A stretch of 15,081 bases of DNA from CAYVZU01 sp964455935 (GTDB lineage Bacteria; Fibrobacterota; CAYVZU01): NCBI GenBank assembly GCA_964455935.1, contig CAYVZU010000100.1, positions 1 through 15,081 of the forward strand. Reading direction: 5' to 3'. Shown one piece after another: positions 1-6,838 of the stretch (its first letter is position 1; every line of letters starts with the position of its first letter). The notes under the pieces are model-generated. The model was given only the letters and a program-made list of their open reading frames with translations. It was not told where the DNA came from and searched no databases. The position numbers and the translations under genes were made by a program.

Positions 1-1
1 G

Positions 2-763
2 CAATTGGCGGGGATCTATAAATCCATAGGAAAGACGGGCGAAGCGATTGACCAATACGCGCGGGCTGCCGATTTGGACCCCAACTCGGTCGAGGCCCAT
101 ATGAATCTGGGCATGGCCTTTATGGACGCCAAGAACTATGTGGCCGCCTCCCAATCCCTGGAGAGAGCCGTGGAGCTCAACCCCAAGTCATTGACCGCTC
201 TTAATGCGCTGGGTGAAGCGCATATGCAGCTTAATAATCTGGACAAGGCCGTCGGGTTCTTCAAGAAAACTTTGGAGTTGAAGAATGATTTCATGGATGC
301 GCGCAACAATCTAGGCGTGGTGTACTATCGGAAAAAGGAATACGAACGCGCCGAGAAAACATTCCGGGCCACGCTTTCCATCAACCCCGACCATTATATG
401 GCCAATCTGTATCTTGGAAAAGTCTACGTTGCGCAAGGGAAGCTGAAGGATGCGGCCGAGAGTTTCTCGCGTTGTGTAAAGATCAATTCCCAGGACTCCG
501 ATGCCTATTATGCCCTGGGCTCCGCCTATGATAAAGGAGGCGACTATCGCAAGGCGGCCGAGGCTCTGGAAAATGCCCTTGCATTGAATCCCAGAATGAT
601 CAATGCCTGCCGGGACCTCGCCTATTTGTATTATCGGACCGGCCAGAATCCTAAGAAGGCCCACGACTACTTCGTGCGAGTGCTGGAGCTTGATCCGCAG
701 CATTCGGAGCGCGTGGATATTCAGGACAAGCTTGAGAGGCTGCGCAAAAAGTTGAACCTGTAA
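2..763 (+). CDS. TPR-repeat protein, 5'-truncated by the window edge
   Basis: The reading frame is open from the first bases of the window, so the true start lies upstream; about 254 codons are visible. The protein is almost entirely tetratricopeptide repeats, about seven, each with the usual pattern of a small residue, Tyr or Leu-Gly, then Ala and a closing Pro (for example ALGEAHMQLNNLDKA and NLGVVYYRKKEYERA, with LDPNS and LNPKS linkers). It ends in a charged helix, ERLRKKLNL. TPR solenoids bind partner proteins; nothing here names the partner. No signal peptide can be judged because the N-terminus is missing. It converges on sppA with 36 bp between the two stop codons, and I see no strong terminator in that gap. 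TPR family assignment is secure; function is unknown. Confidence 0.9.
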   Translation, partial: QLAGIYKSIGKTGEAIDQYARAADLDPNSVEAHMNLGMAFMDAKNYVAASQSLERAVELNPKSLTALNALGEAHMQLNNLDKAVGFFKKTLELKNDFMDARNNLGVVYYRKKEYERAEKTFRATLSINPDHYMANLYLGKVYVAQGKLKDAAESFSRCVKINSQDSDAYYALGSAYDKGGDYRKAAEALENALALNPRMINACRDLAYLYYRTGQNPKKAHDYFVRVLELDPQHSERVDIQDKLERLRKKLNL

Positions 764-799
764 GCCGCGAACCGTATCCGACAAGCGCTGTTGAAGAAC

Positions 800-1699
800 C
801 TAGTAGAGCTGATAGCGCAGCATGGGGCGGGAGGCATTTGCCAGGGCTGGGAACAGGTGGCGCGGCCAAAGACTTTGTGTAAATAGCTCGCGCCAATTTA
901 GCCGCCCTTTTCGGCTGGGTTCTTTCACGGTTGGCGTTCCTTTGATTCCCGCCATCGCGCCGGCATACTCAACGGCTTCGTTGAGAGTGCCCAAAGTATC
1001 GATAAGGCCCAGTGACAGGGCCTGACGGCCGGTAAAAATTCTTCCGTCGGAGACCTTGGCCAGTTCTTCGGATCGCATGCCGCGTCCCTTTCTGACAGCC
1101 CCCAGGAATTGCTCGAAGGTGTCGTCGACCAGCTGTTGAAGCACCTTGCGTTCGTCGGGTGACATTCGTTGAGCGAAGTTTCCAGTGTCCTTGAATTTGC
1201 CCGATTTCACGACCTGCAGGCCTACCCCGATTTTCTTGAGCAGGTCCTGCGTCTCTGGGACTTCGAAGATGACGCCAATGCTGCCGGTCACCGTGCCGGG
1301 AAGGGCAAAGACCTTATCGGCCCCGCAAGCCAGATAATACCCGCCGGAGGCGGCCACACCCCCCATTGAGATAATAACCGGTTTGCCCTCATCACGAAAC
1401 CGCAGGAGTTCCTGGTGGATTTCCTGCACCGCCGCAACTCCGCCGCCCGGGCTGTTGACCCGGACCACCAGCGCCGCGATGGAAGGATCGAGCCGCAGGT
1501 CTTCGAACTGGTCCACGATCGGTTCCGAGTTCTCGATGGCGCCTTCTACGCGGATCAGACCCACCTTGCTTTCCAGGCTGATCAACTCTTTGTAGGAACG
1601 ACGGACACCGGTGCGGGCGCGGTTTAGAGCGAATAAAATGCCGAACAGCACGGAGACGGCGAACAGGAAAATGAGGATGTGTCTTGCGCGAGGGGTCAT
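800..1699 (-). CDS. sppA: Signal peptide peptidase SppA (peptidase S49)
   Basis: A 299-aa membrane-anchored serine protease that in known SppA enzymes cleaves leftover signal peptides in the membrane. Residues 1-27 are a positively charged N-terminus plus one hydrophobic anchor (ILIFLFAVSVLFGILFAL). The S49 core follows: LVVRVNSPGGG (about 77-87), the nucleophile motif VAASGGYYLA with Ser118, GTVTGSIGVI, and KSGKFKD containing the probable catalytic lysine (Lys170, 52 residues after the serine, as in short Bacillus-type SppA). RIFTGRQALSLGLID is the usual C-terminal signature. The length matches the short single-domain form, not the 67-kDa E. coli form. ATG at 1699 is chosen because it directly precedes the anchor; no Shine-Dalgarno site is evident. 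It lies downstream of the transglycosylase on the same strand, separated by a repeat-filled gap. Confidence 0.93.
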   Translation of the reverse strand: MTPRARHILIFLFAVSVLFGILFALNRARTGVRRSYKELISLESKVGLIRVEGAIENSEPIVDQFEDLRLDPSIAALVVRVNSPGGGVAAVQEIHQELLRFRDEGKPVIISMGGVAASGGYYLACGADKVFALPGTVTGSIGVIFEVPETQDLLKKIGVGLQVVKSGKFKDTGNFAQRMSPDERKVLQQLVDDTFEQFLGAVRKGRGMRSEELAKVSDGRIFTGRQALSLGLIDTLGTLNEAVEYAGAMAGIKGTPTVKEPSRKGRLNWRELFTQSLWPRHLFPALANASRPMLRYQLY

Positions 1700-1711
1700 A
1701 AATCAGGCTAC

Positions 1712-1979
1712 AGGCCTCAGGCAGACCGGGAAATGCATAAAATAAAAACAGCTATTCACGTCTCTCGAAGGAATCATGAAACCACAGAGGAAAACTGAGG
1801 TCGGAGAAGAGGACACAGAGTGGGAAAAGATCTATTCCGGCGCGGTGCGCGCCAGAAAGATTTCCCTTTGTGTTCTCATTCTTAACTCGGATTTCTCTCT
1901 GTGGTTTCATGGGAACCTATGTAATTACAAATGAAATTCAAGTCTGGGGCTGTGGACTGAAGTCCGCAGCCTGAAGCCT
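1712..1979. repeat. Nested inverted-repeat element filling the gap before sppA
   Basis: Outer arms are AGGCCTCAGGC (1712-1722) and GCCTGAAGCCT (1969-1979), matching at 10 of 11 positions as reverse complements. Inner arms CATGAAACCACAGAG (1775-1789) and CTCTGTGGTTTCATG (1897-1911) are perfect reverse complements. The similarity of the inner arms continues inward, imperfectly, for about 55 nt: both carry an ACCACAGAG...ACACARAG word. A small GGCGC-GGTGC-GCGCC hairpin (1839-1853) sits at the centre. No gene is present. On the minus strand it lies between the transglycosylase stop and the sppA start, so it could end or process that transcript. Purine-rich words of this ACCACAGAG type are, from memory, scattered in intergenic DNA of many environmental genomes. 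Confidence 0.7.
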
Positions 1980-1983
1980 TTTC

Positions 1984-4038
1984 TCAATTGGCTGCTTGTC
2001 CCGCAGGCAACCATAAAGTAATAAGATTGCCCGGTTTGATCAAACTGCTTGTGTTGAGATTGTTCCAGCGCAGCACATCGGCCGGTCGCAAGTTGAAGTT
2101 TTGCGCAATGGATGTGACCGTATCGCCGGTTCGAACTTCGTAAAGAATTTTCCGCTGTCCCGGTTTATCTTGCGGCTGGGGGGTGTTGCCGGGAACGCGC
2201 AGGACCATGCCCGCTCGTATTCGGGAAGCGTTATCCAGGCCGTTAAGTTCGGCCAGGGCACGGACCGGAACACCCATACGCCGGGCAATGGACCAAAGCG
2301 TTTCGCCGGGACGCACGGTATAGCTGCCTCCGGGGACAACGATCTGTCCCGGTCCCGGGCCGGGCGAGGTCGCCGCGCTCCGGCGGTCGCGCACAAAAAG
2401 CACCAGCGATTTTCCCGCGATGATCTGGCTGTGGTAACGCAACCCGTTCCATTCCCGGATTTGCGCGACCGTGACCCCAAAGCGCTCCGCGATTTTGCCC
2501 AGTACATCGCCGGGCCGGATTCGGTAATAGACCTTTTTGCGGCCGGGCGGAGGCTCCGAATAGCGACCCCTTCGGGCTTCCACAATCCGGGACAGTTGCT
2601 CCACGATTTCGGTTTCCTGCGCTCTTCCGCGGGCGGGAATCAACAGCCGGGCGCCGGCCTGAATGCGCGGGCCCGGCAGCGCGTTGAGGGCCATAAGAAA
2701 CTCGGGCGTGGTCCCGGAGTTCGCCGCGATTTCGGAAATCAGCTGTTCCTGCTGTGCTTCGAGCCGGGTCCAGGAAATGAAGGCGCTGTCGCCGAGTTCC
2801 GCGTACCGGGTGCGAAACTGCGCCGCCGTGCTCGCCGGCACACGCATCACAAATGGACTCATATGGGGTGGCGTGCAGAAACGCCGAAGACTGGGGTTGA
2901 GAAACCGCAGTGTATCGAGGTTCGTATTGGCGCACCAGGCCAGGGTATCGAGTGCGATGCAATGCTCAACCAAAACCGTATCGAATTCCACGGCCCCAAA
3001 GGGGGGCATTGAATCGAATCCGTATTGCGCCGGGTTCTTGCAGATCAGGGTGGCCGCAATAATCTTTGGGACATAATTTTGCGTTTCGGGTTTAATGGAC
3101 CGGCGCGGAAGATTCCAAAAATCGGAGTACCGGCTTTTGCGCAGCGCCCGGCGGATTCCGTTTTCGCCCGCGTTGTAGGCGGCCATGGCCAGATGCCAAT
3201 CGCCGAATAATTCATAAAGATCCTTCAGGTAGGCAATGGCGGCATCCGTGGCCTTTTCCGGATCATAACGCTCGTCGATCCACCAATCCTGGTGAAGCCC
3301 ATAGTTTTTGCCCGTGCTTGGAATAAATTGCCACAGTCCCGCGGCGTGCGAACGGGAATAGGCCCGGCAGTTGAAGCCGCTCTCGATCATGGCCAGGTAT
3401 ATCAGATTCTGCGGCATTCCCGCTTCGCGCAGTTTGCGGGAGATGAGCGGGCGATGGTGTCCCATGCGCTGCATCCATAGTTGGAATGGTGCGCGGCCCG
3501 TGGTCTGGAAAAAGCGAATGCAGCTCTCGACCCGGCGGTTGTAGACCAACGGGATGTCGAAAATCCCGGTATCGGCGAAGATCTCGGTGACCGTGGTGTC
3601 GGGCAGTGTGTCGCCGACCCGGGCCATGTCCTCTTCCAGCTTTTCTTCGACCGCCTCCATCGACACCTCGCCCGCGAGATGGCGCACATGGGGCAGAACG
3701 TATTCGGCGGCGTTAAGCGTTTTGCGGCGCAGCGTGTCCACCGCGGCCGCAATGCGCGGATCGGTTTGATCGCGAATTTCGATGCGGCTGATGATTTCCA
3801 GGGCTTTCTCAAGGGATTGATGCGCCTGGTCCCATTCCTGGTTCTGCGCCATTTCGAGGCCCCGGTCCAGAAGGGCGCTTGCTTCGCCGTAGAGGTCCTT
3901 GATCTCGGGCAGGGCGGCGGGATCGACAGACTGGCCCGCATCGATGCGCAAGGCCGTGCCGGAAGCTTTTGTACTCTTGTTGCCCGAGCAGAAGGCGATC
4001 AGGCAGGCAAGCAGAGCCAGGAGAAAACGATGTGACAT
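1984..4038 (-). CDS. mltD: MltD-like membrane-bound lytic murein transglycosylase with LysM repeats
   Basis: A 684-aa exported enzyme that cleaves glycan strands of peptidoglycan. Residues 1-18 are a signal sequence; Cys12 in LLAC could be a lipobox cysteine, though the hydrophobic stretch before it is short. A helical region (about 30-175) is followed by the GH23/SLT catalytic domain: LAMIESGFN with catalytic Glu219, GLWQFIPSTG (234-243) and AMAAYNAGENG (285-295). Three clear LysM peptidoglycan-binding modules end the protein (about 503-549, 572-616, 632-677), each with the GD/GET...IA...F/M...N pattern; a degenerate fourth may lie at 413-468. The frame is open 45 codons further upstream, but ATG 4038 is chosen because it gives the signal sequence and follows a TATTTTTC motif. 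A strong AGGAGG lies 21 nt upstream, oddly 6 nt before an in-frame ATT. Confidence 0.92.
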   Translation of the reverse strand: MSHRFLLALLACLIAFCSGNKSTKASGTALRIDAGQSVDPAALPEIKDLYGEASALLDRGLEMAQNQEWDQAHQSLEKALEIISRIEIRDQTDPRIAAAVDTLRRKTLNAAEYVLPHVRHLAGEVSMEAVEEKLEEDMARVGDTLPDTTVTEIFADTGIFDIPLVYNRRVESCIRFFQTTGRAPFQLWMQRMGHHRPLISRKLREAGMPQNLIYLAMIESGFNCRAYSRSHAAGLWQFIPSTGKNYGLHQDWWIDERYDPEKATDAAIAYLKDLYELFGDWHLAMAAYNAGENGIRRALRKSRYSDFWNLPRRSIKPETQNYVPKIIAATLICKNPAQYGFDSMPPFGAVEFDTVLVEHCIALDTLAWCANTNLDTLRFLNPSLRRFCTPPHMSPFVMRVPASTAAQFRTRYAELGDSAFISWTRLEAQQEQLISEIAANSGTTPEFLMALNALPGPRIQAGARLLIPARGRAQETEIVEQLSRIVEARRGRYSEPPPGRKKVYYRIRPGDVLGKIAERFGVTVAQIREWNGLRYHSQIIAGKSLVLFVRDRRSAATSPGPGPGQIVVPGGSYTVRPGETLWSIARRMGVPVRALAELNGLDNASRIRAGMVLRVPGNTPQPQDKPGQRKILYEVRTGDTVTSIAQNFNLRPADVLRWNNLNTSSLIKPGNLITLWLPAGQAAN

Positions 4039-4046
4039 TCTTGAGT

Positions 4047-4056
4047 GAAAAATAGC
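4047..4056 (-). promoter_or_regulatory. Start-adjacent TATTTTTC motif before mltD
   Basis: On the minus strand GCTATTTTTC ends 8 nt before the ATG at 4038. The same T-rich motif after TAT precedes xerC, surE, the NHL gene and, less exactly, the small secreted gene at 8477. I infer a -10-like promoter element giving a very short leader; no matching -35 hexamer is evident. Confidence 0.35.
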
Positions 4057-4221
4057 CTTCCTCCTGCAAGTTTCCAAGCTGTCCGCCCACGGTGGTCCAG
4101 TCCGGACATTAGCCGGACGGGCGCTGTGGGCTGTGACTCTGTTTAATATGGAAAATGGCTCAAACGGCGGCAACCGTTGGAGTGACCGGGGTCGTGGAAT
4201 ACTCCGGTCCGATTTTGAAAA

Positions 4222-5130
4222 TCAGAGTTCGTTGATGTAGAGGGGCTTGTAGCCGAGATATTTGTCTTCGTAGTAGTTGAGGAAGATAACTTCGGTCTTC
4301 ACGCCCGGCTTAAGATTGATGATGAGCCGGTCCGAGTACAGCCGCGACATGTGAATGCCCCGGCCGTTTTCGTCCAGCACGCCGTCGCCGTGAATGTTGC
4401 GGTCGATTTTGTAGAGGACCGTTTCTTTCGAGAGCGCTCCCGACTTGTCGATGACCGAAACCCCGTATTTCTCCTCGTCGCGGGCCAGGAAGATATCGAC
4501 ATATTCGTCCTGCGCAAGCACCACGCGCGAGTGCTTTTTGTATTTGGTCTCGCCCCGCTCGTTGACGGGGGCATGGTAGACGGCATTGGAGATTGCCTCC
4601 TCCAGCAACACGCGCAAGAATCGTTCTTCCCGGAAGAAGCGGGTCACCTGACCCATAATGTCGTTTTCCACAACGGGAATATCGTCGGATTGCGTGACCG
4701 TGTATTGCCTGACGATTTCGAAGGGCTTCTTCATTTGCCGCTCGATTCCAAAGATGTCTTCGGTGACCAGCCCCCTGACAAGGGTGTTGAGTTCGTCGAA
4801 GTTGAACGGCGTGGTCTTTGGGATGATGTTCGAGATGCCATGGTCTTTGGCCATGCGGACATAGTCGTCCACATTGTAGGCCGTGATCAGGGCCACGCGC
4901 GTTTTGGGCCAGGTCCGCTTTACCTCGGCCAGCAAATCGTAACCCTTGGTGCCCGGCATGTTGATGTCCGAGATCACCAGGTCGTAGGCGTTGTTGCGGC
5001 ACCTTTCCAGGGCCTCGGCGGCATTGCCGGCAGCCTCGACCTCGAAGGATTCCTCCAGCTCGGTCTTGAGCATGCCCCGGATGATGGGTTCGTCATCGAC
5101 AATGAGAATTCGTCCGCGCGGTTCGTTCAT
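4222..5130 (-). CDS. Response regulator fused to an RsbW-like (GHKL) ATPase domain
   Basis: A 302-aa cytoplasmic signalling protein with two recognisable domains. Residues 6-120 are a receiver: acidic pocket VDDE (Asp12, Asp13), phospho-acceptor Asp55 in VISDINMPG, Thr83 in ALITAYN and Lys105 in IIPKTTPF. Residues about 140-290 form a GHKL ATPase of the anti-sigma-factor kinase (RsbW/SpoIIAB) type: N-box EEAISNAVYH (Asn182), VIDKSG with Asp228 and Gly231, and the glycine box DENGRGIHM (253-261), ending in SDRLIINLKPGVKTEVIFL. There is no dimerisation/phospho-acceptor histidine region, so it is not a hybrid histidine kinase. It probably phosphorylates or binds a partner-switch protein under receiver control. 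The start lies 2 bp after the xerC stop, implying one transcript. No partner anti-anti-sigma factor or sensor kinase is in the window. Confidence 0.88.
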   Translation of the reverse strand: MNEPRGRILIVDDEPIIRGMLKTELEESFEVEAAGNAAEALERCRNNAYDLVISDINMPGTKGYDLLAEVKRTWPKTRVALITAYNVDDYVRMAKDHGISNIIPKTTPFNFDELNTLVRGLVTEDIFGIERQMKKPFEIVRQYTVTQSDDIPVVENDIMGQVTRFFREERFLRVLLEEAISNAVYHAPVNERGETKYKKHSRVVLAQDEYVDIFLARDEEKYGVSVIDKSGALSKETVLYKIDRNIHGDGVLDENGRGIHMSRLYSDRLIINLKPGVKTEVIFLNYYEDKYLGYKPLYINEL

Positions 5131-5132
5131 GG

Positions 5133-6017
5133 CTATGCCCGTGGATGGGCCTGCCTATAGATCTTTTGCAGGCGTTCGGTTGTCACGTGGGTGTAAACCT
5201 GGGTCGTGGCCAGGCTGGCGTGTCCCAGCAATTCCTTGACGGCGCGCAGATCGGCTCCGGCGTTGAGTAAATGCGTCGCGAAGGTGTGGCGGAGAACGTG
5301 CGGGCTTTTTTTCTTAAGGCCGGTCACGGCCGCCAGCCTGCGCCGGACGATCCGCTGCAATGTTCGGCCCGTAAGGGGATTGCCCGCCGCATTGGCAAAG
5401 AGCGGACCCTGAGGATCGACGGTGCCGCGTTTTCGAAGGTATTGGCGCAAGACGATTTCCGAGACCTTGGTCAACGGCAGCCTGCGTTCCTTGTTTCCCT
5501 TGCCCAGCACGGTGAGTGTCCCATCCGAAAAGAGAACCGCTCCGGCCGTGAGGCCGGCCAGCTCCGACAACCGCATGCCCGAACCATAGAACAGCTCCAC
5601 CACGGCCCGGTCCCGCAATTCGGTCAGCGTGCCCTGCGTGGGGCCGTCGAGCAATTCCTCCATTGGCTTTTCCGGAACAAATTGCGGCAGGGGCTTGTCG
5701 AGCCTTGGCGCTGAAACCGAAGCAAGGGGGTTGCGGCCGAGAACTCCCTCGCGGTGAAGATATTTCGAGAAGGTTTTGAGACTGGCGAGCTTGCGCGCCG
5801 CGCTGCGTTTGGCAAGTCCGCTGCGAATCAACGAGCCCAGAAAGTCCCGCGCACAATTTCGATTGATCAGCGTGGCCGGATCTTCGTTGCCGCGGGACCG
5901 CTCCCCGGCAAATACGAGAAACTGAAGAAGGTCGCTCCGGTAGGCCTCGATTGTGTGCTGCGATAGCCGTCGTTCGAGGCCCAAGTGGCGCAGGAAACCG
6001 TCCAGATGCTCTTTCAT
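5133..6017 (-). CDS. xerC: Tyrosine site-specific recombinase XerC/XerD type
   Basis: A 294-aa recombinase that in known systems resolves chromosome dimers at dif. The N-terminal SAM-like core-binding domain (about 1-90: FLRHLGLERRLSQHTIEAYRSDL) is followed by the catalytic domain with the full set: Arg149 in GSGMRLSEL, Lys173 in VLGKGNKERR, His240 and Arg243 in SPHVLRHTFATHLL, His266 in LLGHASLATTQVY and nucleophile Tyr275. Length and motifs are those of chromosomal Xer proteins; there is no extra insert of the integron-integrase kind. ATG 6017 is preferred over an upstream in-frame start because it begins the conserved domain and follows an AAAGTATCTTTTT motif; no Shine-Dalgarno site is seen. 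XerC and XerD cannot be told apart from this sequence alone. It lies immediately upstream of the regulator-ATPase gene. Confidence 0.92.
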   Translation of the reverse strand: MKEHLDGFLRHLGLERRLSQHTIEAYRSDLLQFLVFAGERSRGNEDPATLINRNCARDFLGSLIRSGLAKRSAARKLASLKTFSKYLHREGVLGRNPLASVSAPRLDKPLPQFVPEKPMEELLDGPTQGTLTELRDRAVVELFYGSGMRLSELAGLTAGAVLFSDGTLTVLGKGNKERRLPLTKVSEIVLRQYLRKRGTVDPQGPLFANAAGNPLTGRTLQRIVRRRLAAVTGLKKKSPHVLRHTFATHLLNAGADLRAVKELLGHASLATTQVYTHVTTERLQKIYRQAHPRA

Positions 6018-6033
6018 GACAAAAAGATACTTT
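6018..6033 (-). promoter_or_regulatory. Start-adjacent AAAGTATCTTTTT motif before xerC
   Basis: The minus strand reads AAAGTATCTTTTTGTC directly before the ATG at 6017. The first 12 bases, AAAGTATCTTTT, recur upstream of surE. Read as a -10-like element, it would place transcription start at or within a few bases of the start codon. Confidence 0.4.
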
Positions 6034-6174
6034 CGCCTTGGGAGAGTTGTCCATACGGTTGGAAGCGAGGGAGCAGGGCAATGAGGCAAACGGCCTTGTT
6101 AAGCTGATTAGAGGCGGCCGCATATCGACCAAATACGGTGACTGCACTTGATCGCGAGTGCAGAATAGGACACG

Positions 6175-6235
6175 AGCCAACTACGCCTTCCCTGCGCGGC
6201 CGCCGCGCAGGGAAATTCAGCTTCAAGTATTGGCT
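6175..6235 (-). terminator. Strong hairpin overlapping the antitoxin stop: terminator or attC-like site
   Basis: A 12-bp perfect stem, TTCCCTGCGCGG (6188-6199) and CCGCGCAGGGAA (6203-6214), has a 3-nt loop. Outside it, AGCCAA (6175-6180) pairs with TTGGCT (6230-6235), closing a 61-bp structure that includes the higA stop codon. No U-run follows the stem on either strand, so intrinsic termination would be weak. The end boxes AGCCAAC and ATTGGCT resemble, but do not meet, the integron core-site consensus RYYYAAC/GTTRRRY. A further 7-bp inverted repeat, CTGCACT (6142-6148) with AGTGCAG (6157-6163), lies beyond it. Confidence 0.45.
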
Positions 6236-6515
6236 ATGCCGCTCTTCGAATTTCTTCTGCTTCGTATTCGGGAAACATGATGATTGCGGGGTGGATGTCG
6301 AACGCTTTGGCAAGCTGCTCGGCTCGCCGTTTCCCGATCTCAATTCTGTCGTGCTCGAGCAAGCTTAGATTTGTTGCGCCGATACCGGAGCGTTTTGCCA
6401 GTTCCTCTTGTGTCCAGCCTTTGAGTTCGCGCAGCATCTTTATTGCCTCCCCGGTGGTAGGTACCGCGTGAGGACGCGCTGGCACAAATTCCGCGTGGAT
6501 GTTTTTTCGCTTCAT
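6234..6515 (-). CDS. higA: HigA-type antitoxin, XRE-family DNA-binding protein
   Basis: A 93-aa protein with a Cro/C1-type helix-turn-helix at about residues 22-76: TTGEAIKMLRELKGWTQEELAKRS, then IGATNLSLLEHDR and an IGKRRAEQLAKAFDI closing helix. Antitoxins of this family bind and neutralise the cognate RelE-fold toxin and repress their own operon. It starts 10 nt after the toxin stop codon, and a Shine-Dalgarno-like AGGAG lies 7 nt before its ATG. The toxin-first order is the HigBA arrangement. The inverted repeat at the toxin promoter is its likely operator. A relative of this type could also pair with other RelE-fold toxins, so the symbol denotes the HigBA-like class. Confidence 0.85.
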   Translation of the reverse strand: MKRKNIHAEFVPARPHAVPTTGEAIKMLRELKGWTQEELAKRSGIGATNLSLLEHDRIEIGKRRAEQLAKAFDIHPAIIMFPEYEAEEIRRAA

Positions 6516-6525
6516 AGTTCTTCTC

Positions 6526-6798
6526 CTAATATTTGTGCGGGGTTATTTCCAAAACGAAGACTGCTACAATATTCTTCTCAACTCTATAAATCACCCTGTA
6601 TTGCAGGCTCAAACGGGACGACCGCTGTCCCATCCGAGTACCCAGTAGCTTTTCATCATGAAAACCTGGGAACTCCCGTAGTTTGGCCGGCCCATGCCGA
6701 AAGACGATTGATTTCCAAATCTCGTATTTCTTTACAATGGAAACCGGTAGCGTTGCACAGGCCTTGCCCACATCGGGATGTTCTCTTATGTGCCACAC
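6526..6798 (-). CDS. higB: HigB/RelE-fold toxin (mRNA interferase)
   Basis: A 90-aa RelE/ParE-superfamily toxin. Residues 20-40 (IVKKYEIWKSIVFRHGP) form the amphipathic helix; LREFPGFHDEKLLG, RSSRLSLQYRVIYRV and the end AVFVLEITPHKY are typical of the RelE/StbE-like ribosome-dependent RNases. Basic residues Arg62-Arg68 and the terminal His are likely active-site elements by family analogy. The start is GTG at 6798, since an in-frame stop lies 10 nt upstream and the fold begins here. The predicted transcription start is only a few bases upstream, so translation may be nearly leaderless, while the antitoxin has a good Shine-Dalgarno site; this would favour antitoxin synthesis. The gene is clearly more A+T-rich than its core neighbours, consistent with acquisition by transfer. 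Confidence 0.85.
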   Translation of the reverse strand: MWHIREHPDVGKACATLPVSIVKKYEIWKSIVFRHGPAKLREFPGFHDEKLLGTRMGQRSSRLSLQYRVIYRVEKNIVAVFVLEITPHKY

Positions 6799-6809
6799 AA
6801 TCCAAATCT

Positions 6810-6838
6810 ACATTATTAAGTTTAATAAGTCAAAGCAA
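6810..6838 (-). promoter_or_regulatory. higBA promoter with overlapping palindromic operator
   Basis: On the minus strand a -35-like TTGCTT (6838-6833) and a -10-like TAATGT (6815-6810) are 17 bp apart. A perfect palindrome, TTATTAA (6813-6819), 2-bp spacer, TTAATAA (6822-6828), covers part of the spacer and the -10. Such a site is where an XRE antitoxin would be expected to repress its operon. Confidence 0.6.

Noticed and set aside
2101..3012. 303-codon plus-strand open frame
   Set aside because: It is antisense to the transglycosylase and LysM coding region, a G+C-rich shadow frame.
4085..4178. Weak hairpins between the regulator-ATPase stop and the mltD start
   Set aside because: Stems GCCCAC/GTGGGC, GTCCGG/CCGGAC and AACGG/CCGTT are only 5-6 bp and have no clear U-run; not enough for a terminator call.
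4351..5160. 269-codon plus-strand open frame
   Set aside because: It is antisense to the receiver-ATPase gene with all its motifs on the other strand.
5133..6017. Reading the tyrosine recombinase as an integron integrase
   Set aside because: It has Xer length and spacing and no extra insert between the catalytic motifs as in IntI; it is also outside the cassette-like part.
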